Made by a program: the position numbers and the translations under genes. A DNA stretch of 20,054 nucleotides. Origin: DATMXS01 sp050260275 (GTDB taxonomy: Bacteria > Acidobacteriota > Terriglobia > Bryobacterales > Bryobacteraceae). Shown here one piece after another: positions 12,678 to 19,698 of this stretch. Under the pieces are notes generated by a model. That model was not told where the DNA came from and ran no database searches. It saw only the letters and a list, made by a program, of their open reading frames with translations. Where the stretch lies: positions 1 through 20,054 of the forward strand of contig JBLNBX010000131.1 of the NCBI GenBank assembly GCA_050260275.1, in the 5' to 3' direction. The stretch's first letter is position 1, and the number at the start of each line of letters is the position of its first letter.

Positions 12678-12704
12678 TTGAGGCAGGTGTTACTTAGCTA
12701 AGAT
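12678..12704 (+). promoter_or_regulatory. Weak promoter match before the acylphosphatase gene
   Basis: TTGAGG (12678-12683) and TAAGAT (12699-12704) are separated by 15 nt, which is short. Each hexamer matches the consensus at four of six positions. Transcription would begin at or near the GTG start at 12711, where no Shine-Dalgarno is visible, so a leaderless message is possible. Confidence 0.3.
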
Positions 12705-12710
12705 GATTTT

Positions 12711-13010
12711 GTGCCGAAATCGAAGGGCGGTCAGACGGCCGCACGACGCTATTTTGTGAGCGGGCGGGTGCAGGGAGTCGGCTTTCGATGGTTCGTCGAA
12801 CGCGTGGCGACTCAGCTCGGAGTGGGAGGTTATACGAGGAACCTCGCTGATGGCCGCGTTGAGGTGTACGCTGTGGGAACCATGGAGAAGCTCAGCGAGC
12901 TAAACGGCTACCTGTGGAAGGGCCCCAGCGGCGCTCGCGTCACCGGTGTTGAAGAACTCGAAGCGCCGGTGCAAGAATACAGTGATTTCCGGATAGAGTA
13001 CTTCTCATGA
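12711..13010 (+). CDS. acyP: Acylphosphatase
   Basis: This 99-residue cytosolic enzyme hydrolyses the carboxyl-phosphate bond of acylphosphates. The phosphate-binding loop VQGVGFRWF (20-28) carries the catalytic Arg26, and GYTRNLADGRVEV (40-52) carries the catalytic Asn44. Both are intact, and the alpha/beta sandwich length is normal after an N-terminal extension of about 10 residues rich in Lys and Gly. The start is GTG 12711, with no obvious ribosome site. The stop overlaps the apt start by four bases (ATGA), and the gene opens a long plus-strand operon. It may be a general housekeeping enzyme; nothing indicates a specific substrate. Confidence 0.93.
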   Translation: MPKSKGGQTAARRYFVSGRVQGVGFRWFVERVATQLGVGGYTRNLADGRVEVYAVGTMEKLSELNGYLWKGPSGARVTGVEELEAPVQEYSDFRIEYFS

Positions 13011-13546
13011 CACAGACCGCAGCCATGCCCGACCTCAAGCGCCTCATCCGCGAGGTGCCCGACTTTCCGAAGCCGGGCATTCTTTTCTACGACATAACCA
13101 CCCTGCTGAAAGACAGGGATGGCCTGCGCAACACGATAGACGCCCTGGTGGCGCGCTATCGCGGAAAGAGCATCGACACGGTGCTCGGCATCGAGGCGCG
13201 CGGATTCATCTTCGGACCGGCAGTAGCCTATGCGCTCGGCACCGGCTTCGTCCCGGTCAGGAAGCCCAAGAAGCTCCCCTACGAGACGGTTTCAATCGAG
13301 TACCAGCTCGAGTACGGCTTCGACTCGCTCGAGGTCCACAAGGACGCGATCGAATCCGGCCAGAACATCCTGATCGTCGATGACGTGCTCGCCACCGGAG
13401 GCACAGCGTGCGCCGTGGCCAAACTGGTGGAGAAGCTCGGTGGGCATGTCGCCGGACTGGGCTTCGTTCTCGAGCTGATGTTCCTGCACGGACGCGAGAA
13501 GCTGGCCGGCTACGACGTCTTCTCATTGCTTCAGTACGAGAAATGA
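13007..13546 (+). CDS. apt: Adenine phosphoribosyltransferase
   Basis: Apt salvages adenine with PRPP to form AMP in the cytosol. The 179-residue protein shows the family motif VPDFPKPGILFYDITTLL (17-34), IEARGFIFGPAVA (62-74) and VRKPKKLPYETVS (84-96). The PRPP-binding loop is VDDVLATGGT (124-133). Length and order are those of typical bacterial Apt. The ATG at 13007 overlaps the acylphosphatase stop, and the ATG of ispE in turn overlaps its own stop by four bases. A second in-frame ATG at 13025 starts closer to the usual family N-terminus and cannot be excluded. Prs, which makes the PRPP it uses, is encoded two genes downstream in the same run. Confidence 0.97.
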   Translation: MTQTAAMPDLKRLIREVPDFPKPGILFYDITTLLKDRDGLRNTIDALVARYRGKSIDTVLGIEARGFIFGPAVAYALGTGFVPVRKPKKLPYETVSIEYQLEYGFDSLEVHKDAIESGQNILIVDDVLATGGTACAVAKLVEKLGGHVAGLGFVLELMFLHGREKLAGYDVFSLLQYEK

Positions 13547-14499
13547 AATCAGCGCCCCGCAGGGCCCGCGTGAATGCCCTTGCGAAGATAAACCTTGCCC
13601 TCAGGGTGCTCTACCGCAGGCCCGACGGCTTTCACGAACTCAGAACAGTCTTTCAGACTGTTTCACTCGCTGACACGCTGCAGATCGAGTTCGAGCGCGC
13701 CCGGCGGACGTCCATATCGGTGGACTGCGACGCGCCCATAGACGGTGACAATCTGGCTGCCCGCGCGGCCGCGGCGGTGCTCAAAACGGCGGGGATTCAC
13801 GGTACGGTCCGCATCAGCCTCGCCAAGGGCATACCCATGGGCGCCGGCCTGGGCGGAGGGTCGAGCGACGCCGCCGCGGTGCTGCTTGCGCTCCCCGTGC
13901 TGGCGGGAGCTGACCTGGGCCTCGAAGCGCTGATCCGCATCGGGGCGGAGCTGGGCAGCGACGTGCCGTTCTTCCTGCTGGGCGGGACAGCGGTGGCGGT
14001 GGGCCGCGGAACGGAACTCTATCCGCTTGAAGACGTTCCGCGCAGGCACGCGCTTATCGTGACGCCGCAGGTTCACGTATCAACCAGCGAAGCGTACCGG
14101 GGGCTGGGGCGGCCCGAATTGACTTCGGCGTCTGTTGGGAATAGCATAAATACTTTCGAGTCATTAGTTTGGCAATTATCGAGCGCTCCACCGGAGACTC
14201 TGCCTCCACCCGATAACGATTTCGAACGCAGTGTGTTCGGCGAACACCCGCAGCTACGCAGAATCAAGCGGCAGCTCGAGCGGGCGGGCGCCCAGCCGGC
14301 TCTGATGACCGGCAGCGGCTCGGCCGTTTACGGATTGTTCGGCAGCCGCGCCGAGGCCGCCCAGGCGGCCCGCAGGATCGGGGGGCAGTCGTTCACGGCG
14401 ACGCTCGTCAGCCGGGCGCGCTACCGTTCCATGTGGTGGCGAAGGCTCGGCGCTCACATCTCAGGGAAAATATGGCCGCCCAAAAGCCGGTACGGATGA
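13543..14499 (+). CDS. ispE: 4-diphosphocytidyl-2-C-methyl-D-erythritol kinase
   Basis: IspE is the ATP-dependent GHMP kinase of the MEP isoprenoid pathway. The 318-residue protein has AKINLAL near the start (Lys15, substrate site), the ATP loop PMGAGLGGGSSDAAA (98-112), and GSDVPFFLLGG with Asp140, the catalytic base position. A MTGSGSAVYGLF glycine-rich segment lies near residues 256-267. The ATG at 13543 overlaps the apt stop (ATGA). About 55 nt near 14129-14183 are AT-rich and use ATA and TTA codons, unlike the rest of the gene. The last 15 or so residues (LGAHISGKIWPPKSRYG) are an extra basic tail overlapping prs by 28 nt. Confidence 0.95.
   Translation: MKSAPRRARVNALAKINLALRVLYRRPDGFHELRTVFQTVSLADTLQIEFERARRTSISVDCDAPIDGDNLAARAAAAVLKTAGIHGTVRISLAKGIPMGAGLGGGSSDAAAVLLALPVLAGADLGLEALIRIGAELGSDVPFFLLGGTAVAVGRGTELYPLEDVPRRHALIVTPQVHVSTSEAYRGLGRPELTSASVGNSINTFESLVWQLSSAPPETLPPPDNDFERSVFGEHPQLRRIKRQLERAGAQPALMTGSGSAVYGLFGSRAEAAQAARRIGGQSFTATLVSRARYRSMWWRRLGAHISGKIWPPKSRYG
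14119..14147 (+). promoter_or_regulatory. Possible internal promoter in ispE ahead of prs
   Basis: TTGACT (14119-14124, five of six to consensus) and TAGCAT (14142-14147, four of six) are 17 nt apart. They lie at the edge of the AT-rich island in ispE, about 325 nt before the prs start. It could give prs and the ribosomal genes extra transcription. By-eye match only. Confidence 0.35.
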
Positions 14500-15440
14500 A
14501 CCCCGAACGCATCAAGGTACTCACCGGGACTGCCAACCCGGAGCTCGCGCGCGAGATCTGCGAAAACCTCAATCTGCCGCTCGCTGCGGCATCGGTGAGG
14601 AGCTTCGCGGACGGAGAGATCTACCTCCAGATTCAAGAGAACGTGCGTGGAACGGACGCCTTCGTCGTCCAGCCGACCTCGAAACCCGTGGATCGGAACC
14701 TTATGGAGCTCTTGCTGCTGATCGACGCGCTTCGGCGCGCGTCAGCGGACCGGATTACCGCAGTGCTACCCTATTATGGGTACGCCAGACAGGACCGTAA
14801 GGACAAACCCCGGGTTCCAATCTCAGCCAAAGTTGTAGCCAAGCTGCTCGAGACGGCGGGAGCGGACCGGATTTTGTGCCTCGACCTGCACGCCGCTCAG
14901 ATTCAGGGTTTCTTCGACATCCCCGTGGACCATCTGTTCGCCACGCCGGTGATGATCGAGTACCTGAAGAGCTACCGGGGCACGAACATGTGCGTGGTTT
15001 CCCCGGACGCTGGGGGCGTGGAGCGCGCACGCGCGTTCGCGAAGCGCCTGGCTGCGCCGCTGGCGATCATAGACAAGCGGCGCGAAGAGGTGAACACCGC
15101 CGAGGTGATGCACATCATCGGCGACGTGGCCGGAAAAGACTGCCTGATGCTGGACGACCTGATCGACACGGGAGGCACGCTGGTCAAGGGCGCGGAGGCG
15201 CTTATGAAGGCCGGCGCGGCCAGCATCATGGCGTGCGCGACGCATGGGGTGCTGTCGCCGCCGGCGGTGGAAAGGCTTGAGAAGTCCCCGATTCGGGAAC
15301 TTGTGCTTACGAACTCGATTCCGCTCTCGGATGAGGCGCGGCGCTGCCCGAAGATCAAGACTCTGTCGGTCGCGCCGCTGCTGGCTCGCGCGATCCAGTC
15401 CATCCACGAGGAGACGAGCGTAAGCACTTTGTTTGTTTAG
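14472..15440 (+). CDS. prs: Ribose-phosphate pyrophosphokinase (PRPP synthetase)
   Basis: Prs transfers pyrophosphate from ATP to ribose 5-phosphate, giving PRPP for purine, pyrimidine, NAD, His and Trp synthesis. The 322-residue protein has the class I motifs: SFADGEIYLQIQENVRG (44-60), YYGYARQDRKD (101-111), DLHAAQIQGFF (138-148) and VVSPDAGGVERARAFAKRL (175-193). The PRPP loop is LDDLIDTGGT (227-236). ATG 14472 follows CAGGGAAAAT. An in-frame GTG at 14433 and an ATG at 14496 are alternatives; 14472 gives the best spacing to AGGG. It overlaps the end of ispE by 28 nt. It supplies PRPP to Apt of the same operon. Confidence 0.97.
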   Translation: MAAQKPVRMNPERIKVLTGTANPELAREICENLNLPLAAASVRSFADGEIYLQIQENVRGTDAFVVQPTSKPVDRNLMELLLLIDALRRASADRITAVLPYYGYARQDRKDKPRVPISAKVVAKLLETAGADRILCLDLHAAQIQGFFDIPVDHLFATPVMIEYLKSYRGTNMCVVSPDAGGVERARAFAKRLAAPLAIIDKRREEVNTAEVMHIIGDVAGKDCLMLDDLIDTGGTLVKGAEALMKAGAASIMACATHGVLSPPAVERLEKSPIRELVLTNSIPLSDEARRCPKIKTLSVAPLLARAIQSIHEETSVSTLFV

Positions 15441-15516
15441 GAATTAGCGTTCCGGGCAACGCAACCCACGTCCTCATGGCGGACTTGCGATCCCGGGCTG
15501 TGACGAGGAGCAATAT

Positions 15517-16206
15517 ATGCGCAAAGACATTACTGTTGTCGCGGAGCCGAGGCTCTCGCGCGGCAAGAACGAGGCCCGCAGGCTGCGCGCCGCCGGCAAG
15601 ATCCCCGCAATCCTTTACGGATCGCGCAAAGACGCCGTCGCGGTCAGCGTGAGCCCGAAAGAGATCATCCGGATCCTGCACGGCTCCACGGGCCACAACA
15701 CGATTTTCAACGTCGCGCTCAACGGCGAAACCATGCCGGTGATGATCGTCGACTGGCAGTTCGATCCGATCAAGGACACGCTGCTGCACGTCGATCTCAA
15801 GCGGATCGATCTGACGCAGCGGCTGCAGGTTCACGTCCCGATCGTGACGTTTGGAGAGCCCAAGGTGGTGAAGGCCGAGGGCGGACTTCTGGAGGTGGTC
15901 ACCCGCGAGCTGTTTATCGAGTGCCTGCCGGACGAGATCCCCGAGCATTTCGCGCTGGACGTCACGGACATCGGAATCGGCAACAGCATCCGGGCCGCGG
16001 ATATCCCGCTCACCGGCTCGATGCAGTTGTTGACGGCTCCGGATACGGTCATCCTTCACGGCGTAGCGATACGCGGCTCGGTTGAAGCCGGGACCGCGGC
16101 GGCGATGCCCGAAGGCGCTCCTGCTGCACCCCCCGAACCAGAGGTGCTCAAGAAGGGCAAGAAGGAAGAAGAGGCGGCTGAGGAGGCCAAGGGCAAGAAG
16201 AAGTAG
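15517..16206 (+). CDS. rplY: Ribosomal protein L25, long TL5/Ctc form
   Basis: This 229-residue 50S protein binds 5S rRNA. Residues 1-95 are the L25 domain with EARRLRAAGKIPAILYG and the closing DWQFDPIKDTLLHVDLKRID. Residues 98-190 are the extra beta domain of the TL5/Ctc type, with VPIVTFGEPKVVKAEGGLLE and SIRAADIPLTGSMQLLTAPDTVILHG. A Lys- and Glu-rich tail of about 40 residues follows, ending in KGKKK. GAGGAG at 15505-15510 is 6 nt before ATG 15517, a strong ribosome site. It is 76 nt after prs and 96 nt before pth, an order (prs, rplY, pth) common in bacteria. Confidence 0.96.
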   Translation: MRKDITVVAEPRLSRGKNEARRLRAAGKIPAILYGSRKDAVAVSVSPKEIIRILHGSTGHNTIFNVALNGETMPVMIVDWQFDPIKDTLLHVDLKRIDLTQRLQVHVPIVTFGEPKVVKAEGGLLEVVTRELFIECLPDEIPEHFALDVTDIGIGNSIRAADIPLTGSMQLLTAPDTVILHGVAIRGSVEAGTAAAMPEGAPAAPPEPEVLKKGKKEEEAAEEAKGKKK

Positions 16207-16211
16207 CCACC

Positions 16212-16239
16212 AGCCGCGGACAGCGCGCGGCGCGCGGCT
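16212..16239 (+). terminator. GC hairpin between rplY and pth
   Basis: AGCCGCG (16212-16218) and CGCGGCT (16233-16239) form a 7-bp stem with a 14-nt GC-rich loop a few bases after the rplY stop. No T-run follows. It may partly stop transcription or protect the 3' end inside the operon. Confidence 0.35.
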
Positions 16240-16302
16240 TGCTGCGGGGATGTGCCGCACGCGCGCCGGGCGGTTGCCTCGCGCGGCCCGCGGCAGTGAT
16301 AT

Positions 16303-16899
16303 ATGGTTCGATGGCTCATCGTGGGGCTCGGTAATCCAGGACGCGAGTACGCCTGGTCGCCCCACAACATCGGTTTCATGGCTGTCGACCGGCTGGCTGA
16401 GCGCAACGGGATCGTTCTGGACCGCCGTGAGGTCCGCGCGGTAACGGGTTCGGGAACGGTGGCCGGAACGCCGGTGCTGCTGGCCAAGCCGCAAACTTAT
16501 ATGAACCTGAGCGGTTCGTCGGTACGGCCGCTCCTCGAGAAGTACGGGTTGGACGCCTCCGGGCTGATGGTCGTTTACGACGATCACGATCTGCCCTGGA
16601 CGGCGTTGCGGATCCGCGAGCGCGGATCAGCGGGCGGGCACAACGGGATGGGCGATATCATCCGCTCGCTCGGGACGGAGGATTTTACGCGGGTTCGCCT
16701 GGGCATACGCGCTGGAACGGGTGAACGGGCTGAACCCGGGTTTCTGCTCAAGCCCATGCGGCGGGAGTGGAAAGAGGAACTGGACGGCTTCCTGGACTAT
16801 GCGGCCCAGGCGGTCGAGTCCATAATTTCCGAGGGCGTCGAGAAGGCCATGACGAGGTTCAATCGTCGCGCCCTTGGTGAAACATCAGAGGCGAAATGA
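16303..16899 (+). CDS. pth: Peptidyl-tRNA hydrolase
   Basis: Pth cleaves peptidyl-tRNAs released from stalled ribosomes. The 198-residue protein opens with VRWLIVGLGNPGREYAWSPHNIGF, carrying Asn11 and the catalytic His21. Asn68 (QTYMNLSG), Asp94 (VYDDHDLP) and Asn114 (GGHNGM) complete the active site, at positions almost equal to E. coli Pth. The family end (FLLKPMRREWKEELDGFLDYAAQAVE) is normal, with a short extra tail. The ATG at 16303 has no strong ribosome site. The TGA overlaps the start of rpsF by four bases (ATGA). Its place between L25 and S6 genes ties it to translation. Confidence 0.97.
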   Translation: MVRWLIVGLGNPGREYAWSPHNIGFMAVDRLAERNGIVLDRREVRAVTGSGTVAGTPVLLAKPQTYMNLSGSSVRPLLEKYGLDASGLMVVYDDHDLPWTALRIRERGSAGGHNGMGDIIRSLGTEDFTRVRLGIRAGTGERAEPGFLLKPMRREWKEELDGFLDYAAQAVESIISEGVEKAMTRFNRRALGETSEAK

Positions 16900-17393
16900 G
16901 GATTTACGAAGAGCTGTTTATAGTTCGGCCGGACGCCACCGAAGAGGAGGTCGACGCGCTTGTCGAAGCGGCGAGCCAGACCGTCACCAACGGCGGCGGG
17001 ACCGTGGACAAGGTCGAAAAATGGGGCGTGCGCAAGCTTGCCTACCGGGTTGCGAAACGTGAGGAAGGGTATTACGTGCTGATGCAGATCACGTCGAACC
17101 CGGAACCGGTGAAGGAAGTCGAGCGCCGTTTCCGCGTTTCTGACGATGTGCTGAAGTTCTTGACCGTGCGCATCGACAAGAAGCTCAAGAAGATCGAGAA
17201 GAAGCGGCAGGAACGCGAGAAGCGGGCAAAGCGCAAGCCGCAGGCGGCAGGTACGCTCCGCCCGGCTGCGGTTCCGCCCGCGGCGCCGGCAGCGCCGGGA
17301 GCCCCAGTTCCGGGCGCGCCTGAAGCGCCTGCGCCCGCACCGGCCGCCCCAGAGACAGCAGCGGCGGAAGAGCCCGCCGGGAGGACGGAGTAA
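16896..17393 (+). CDS. rpsF: Ribosomal protein S6 with Ala/Pro-rich C-terminal tail
   Basis: S6 belongs to the 30S platform next to S18. Residues 1-95 form the normal domain: MRIYEELFIVRPDATEEEV, then WGVRKLAYRVAKREEGYYVLMQI and VLKFLTVRIDKKL. After it comes a basic stretch (KKIEKKRQEREKRAKRK, 99-115). A tail of about 50 residues made almost only of Ala, Pro, Gly and Glu (116-165) follows. Usual bacterial S6 proteins have about 95-135 residues, so the tail is an extension. The start overlaps the pth stop. It is followed after 3 nt by rpsR; no ssb gene lies between them as it does in many genomes. Confidence 0.96.
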   Translation: MRIYEELFIVRPDATEEEVDALVEAASQTVTNGGGTVDKVEKWGVRKLAYRVAKREEGYYVLMQITSNPEPVKEVERRFRVSDDVLKFLTVRIDKKLKKIEKKRQEREKRAKRKPQAAGTLRPAAVPPAAPAAPGAPVPGAPEAPAPAPAAPETAAAEEPAGRTE

Positions 17394-17396
17394 GCC

Positions 17397-17693
17397 ATGG
17401 CCGAGCAAAAAGGAGGCCGCCCCATCGCGGCATCGCAGCAACCTACCGGAACCGACAAAGCCCCTACGAAGAAGCAGTACTTCCGGCGCAAGAAGGTATG
17501 CCGGTTCTGTGTCGAGAAGATGGACGCCATCGACTACAAGGACGTGCGCAGTCTCAGCAACTTCATCACGGAGCGCGGGAAGATTGTTCCGCGGCGCCTT
17601 TCGGGCGTCTGCGCTCCGCACCAGAAGCGGTTGAGCGAGGCCATCAAGCAGGCGCGCAACATCGCCCTGCTGCCGTTTAGCACGGGGAGGTAG
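17397..17693 (+). CDS. rpsR: Ribosomal protein S18, zinc-ribbon form
   Basis: This 98-residue 30S protein, partner of S6, has the core KKQYFRRKKVCRFCVEKMDAIDYKDVRSLSNFITERGKIVPRR at about 25-67 and GVCAPHQKRLSEAIKQARNIALLPF at 70-94. Cys35, Cys38, Cys72 and His75 form a full zinc-type site, so this is the zinc-binding version and not the zinc-independent paralogue. An N-terminal extension of about 25 residues is low in complexity. ATG 17397 follows GGACGGAG near the rpsF stop. The stop is 3 nt before the GTG of rplI. Confidence 0.97.
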   Translation: MAEQKGGRPIAASQQPTGTDKAPTKKQYFRRKKVCRFCVEKMDAIDYKDVRSLSNFITERGKIVPRRLSGVCAPHQKRLSEAIKQARNIALLPFSTGR

Positions 17694-17696
17694 CAC

Positions 17697-18146
17697 GTGG
17701 AAGTCATTCTCAGGGAAGACATCGAAAAGCTCGGCACCCGCGGCCAGTTGGTGAAGGTGGCCGACGGCTACGCGCGCAACTACCTGCTGCCGAAGCGCCT
17801 GGCCGTGCTCGCCACCGAGGCCAACCGCAAGATTGTCGAGCAGGAACGGCAGGCTGCCCTCAGGCGCGAGGCCAAAGAGAAGGCTGCCGCGGAGGAACTG
17901 GCCAAGATGCTCGAGGGCGTCACGGTAACCATCGCCCAGAGGGCGGGCGAGCAGGACCAGTTGTTCGGATCCGTTACGGCGAAAGATATCTCGGAAGCGT
18001 TGGAGAAGCTGGGGTATCACATCGAGCGGCGCAAGATCCACCTCGAGGAGCCTATTCGCCAGTTGGGCGAGCACAAGGCTCCGATCCGGCTCCACCGCGA
18101 GGTCAGCGTAGAGATCGGCATCAACGTAGTCCGGGAAGAGGAATAG
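17697..18146 (+). CDS. rplI: Ribosomal protein L9
   Basis: L9 binds 23S rRNA at the base of the L1 stalk and spans to neighbouring ribosomes. The 149-residue protein shows the N-domain with the family signature GQLVKVADGYARNYLLPKRLAV (16-37), the long connecting helix (about 43-75, rich in Glu, Lys and Arg) and the C-domain from about 80 (FGSVTAKDISEALEKLGYHIERRKI). The end is GVNVV-like, here IGINVVREEE. The start is GTG 17697, preceded by GGGGAGG at 6-nt spacing, an excellent ribosome site. The next gene begins 3 nt after its TAG. Confidence 0.97.
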   Translation: MEVILREDIEKLGTRGQLVKVADGYARNYLLPKRLAVLATEANRKIVEQERQAALRREAKEKAAAEELAKMLEGVTVTIAQRAGEQDQLFGSVTAKDISEALEKLGYHIERRKIHLEEPIRQLGEHKAPIRLHREVSVEIGINVVREEE

Positions 18147-18149
18147 CAA

Positions 18150-19673
18150 GTGTTCTTCAGCCCGGACCGCTATGCCCAGGCATCGACTCCGGAACTGCTG
18201 AACGCGGCGGCGCGCGGCCAGGTTGGCATAGACCAGCGCTGGCTGCGCGCCCTCATTGACCGCGGCGAGCAGGTTCTTGACGATTTCGCCGCTTTTATTC
18301 AGGCAGACCGCGAGCAGGATGGCGTGGCCATCGCGGATGCCCTGATCGACATTGCGCGGCACTTCCGCACCCCGCGGGCTCTGCCTTTTCTTGTGGAGTG
18401 CCTGAGGCGGCTGGATGGCGAAGTCACTGACTCTCTGATCGAGTCGTTCATGGAGCTCGGCTCAGCATCAGTGGAGCCGCTTCTCAAGTTGTACTCCGAA
18501 TCCGAGCGGCCCGACGAGATCCTGTTCATCCTGGCCCACCTCGGCGTGCAGGACCAGCGCATTTTCGAACTCCTGCTCGGGCAACTGCGGGCGGACCCCG
18601 TCGATGCGTCAATAAACCTGGTCGCGTACGGCGACCCGGCGGCGAGGCCTCACCTCGAGAGCGCGCTCGCAGCGAGCACCAGCGAGGTTGACAAATACGC
18701 GCTCGAATGCGCGCTGCGCGACCTCGGTACGCGGCACACGGAGCCTCCGGAGCCGTTCGACATCTGGAGCCGCTACGCGGAAGAGGAGCCTCCGAGGTTC
18801 GACGCGATGTCGCCGGAGGACCTGCTGGAGATGCTCGACAGCCCGGTGGCGGAGCATCGCATACGCGCGGCGGGCGAACTCGGCGTTGAGGCGCTCAGCG
18901 AGAGGGCCAAGGCGCGGATTCTGGAATTGGCGAAGTCCGATCCGGACGTCGAGGTGCGAGCCGAGTGCTGGGAAGCGCTGGCGAACGTCGCCGAGCAGGC
19001 GGAGATCGCGAAAGAACTGATAGCCAGGTTCGACGACCCCTCCACGCCTCCTGTTGAGAAAGCGGGTGTGGCGGTCGCGTTCGTGAACGCCGGCCAGCTC
19101 GATGAAGCGACGCTCTACGTCATCCGCGAACTCGCGGAAGCTCCGGAGACGCGCGTGCGCGCCATACGCGCCATGTGGCGTTCAATGGACCGCAGGTTCG
19201 AGGACGTCATGCTGCGATTCCTGGACTCGCCGGATCTGGATGTACGCCGTGAAGCGCTCGCGGGCGCCGGCTGGCTCGGCATTACGTCGAAAGTGGGCGT
19301 GATGGAGAAGGCCATGTCCGACGACGACCTTCGCGACGTCGCGCTGCACTCCTACGCTCTGGCTGCGCCGGGGGACACCAGCCCGGCTCGCATGCGCAGC
19401 CTGTTCCGGAAGATCGAGAAGCTGGCGGGCGGCCTGTCAAGTGATGAAGCCGAGATCGTCGGCGTGGCGCTCGACGCGCGGCTCCAGATGCACGGCTACC
19501 CCCCGCAGTTCGCGGCGGACGAGCAGGAGTGGGGCGAAGAGGACGAGACCGATCCGGACGGCGATGATGGCGAGGCGGCCCCTGCGGCCGCTCCGGCGAA
19601 GAAAGAAGCCGGGCGCAACGACCCCTGCCCCTGCGGCAGTGGCAAGAAGTACAAGAAGTGCTGCGGCCGGTAG
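18150..19673 (+). CDS. HEAT-repeat protein with C-terminal SEC-C zinc motif
   Basis: This 507-residue cytosolic protein consists mostly of helical repeats of the HEAT/armadillo type. Examples are PRALPFLVECLRRLDGEVTDSLIESFMELG, VAEHRIRAAGELGVEALSERAKARILELAKSDPDVEVRAECWEALANV and SPDLDVRREALAGAGWLG. An acidic linker (about 452-487) leads to GRNDPCPCGSGKKYKKCCG at the end. Its Cys493, Cys495, Cys504 and Cys505 form the SEC-C zinc motif also found at the end of SecA. The GTG at 18150 has GAGGAA upstream, inside the end of rplI, and starts 3 nt after it. Position in the ribosomal run suggests a link to translation or protein export, but only by context. Confidence 0.85.
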   Translation: MFFSPDRYAQASTPELLNAAARGQVGIDQRWLRALIDRGEQVLDDFAAFIQADREQDGVAIADALIDIARHFRTPRALPFLVECLRRLDGEVTDSLIESFMELGSASVEPLLKLYSESERPDEILFILAHLGVQDQRIFELLLGQLRADPVDASINLVAYGDPAARPHLESALAASTSEVDKYALECALRDLGTRHTEPPEPFDIWSRYAEEEPPRFDAMSPEDLLEMLDSPVAEHRIRAAGELGVEALSERAKARILELAKSDPDVEVRAECWEALANVAEQAEIAKELIARFDDPSTPPVEKAGVAVAFVNAGQLDEATLYVIRELAEAPETRVRAIRAMWRSMDRRFEDVMLRFLDSPDLDVRREALAGAGWLGITSKVGVMEKAMSDDDLRDVALHSYALAAPGDTSPARMRSLFRKIEKLAGGLSSDEAEIVGVALDARLQMHGYPPQFAADEQEWGEEDETDPDGDDGEAAPAAAPAKKEAGRNDPCPCGSGKKYKKCCGR

Positions 19674-19692
19674 CGGCGGGCTGTCCCGCCGC
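19673..19692. terminator. Perfect 8-bp hairpin between convergent genes
   Basis: GCGGCGGG (19673-19680), loop CTGT, and CCCGCCGC (19685-19692) fill the 25-nt gap between the SEC-C gene stop and the cydB stop. It is the likely end of the long plus-strand operon and of cydB, acting both ways. No T-run. Confidence 0.6.
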
Positions 19693-19698
19693 CCCGCC

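Noticed and set aside
15447..15462. GCGTT-N6-AACGC inverted repeat between prs and rplY
   Set aside because: Only a 5-bp stem and no supporting signal; too weak to call a terminator or an L25 binding leader.
15355..16587. 410-residue minus-strand frame opposite rplY and pth
   Set aside because: Shadow of clear housekeeping genes.
16797..18362. 521-residue minus-strand frame opposite rpsF, rpsR and rplI
   Set aside because: Antisense to four certain genes; length is explained by high GC and biased codons.
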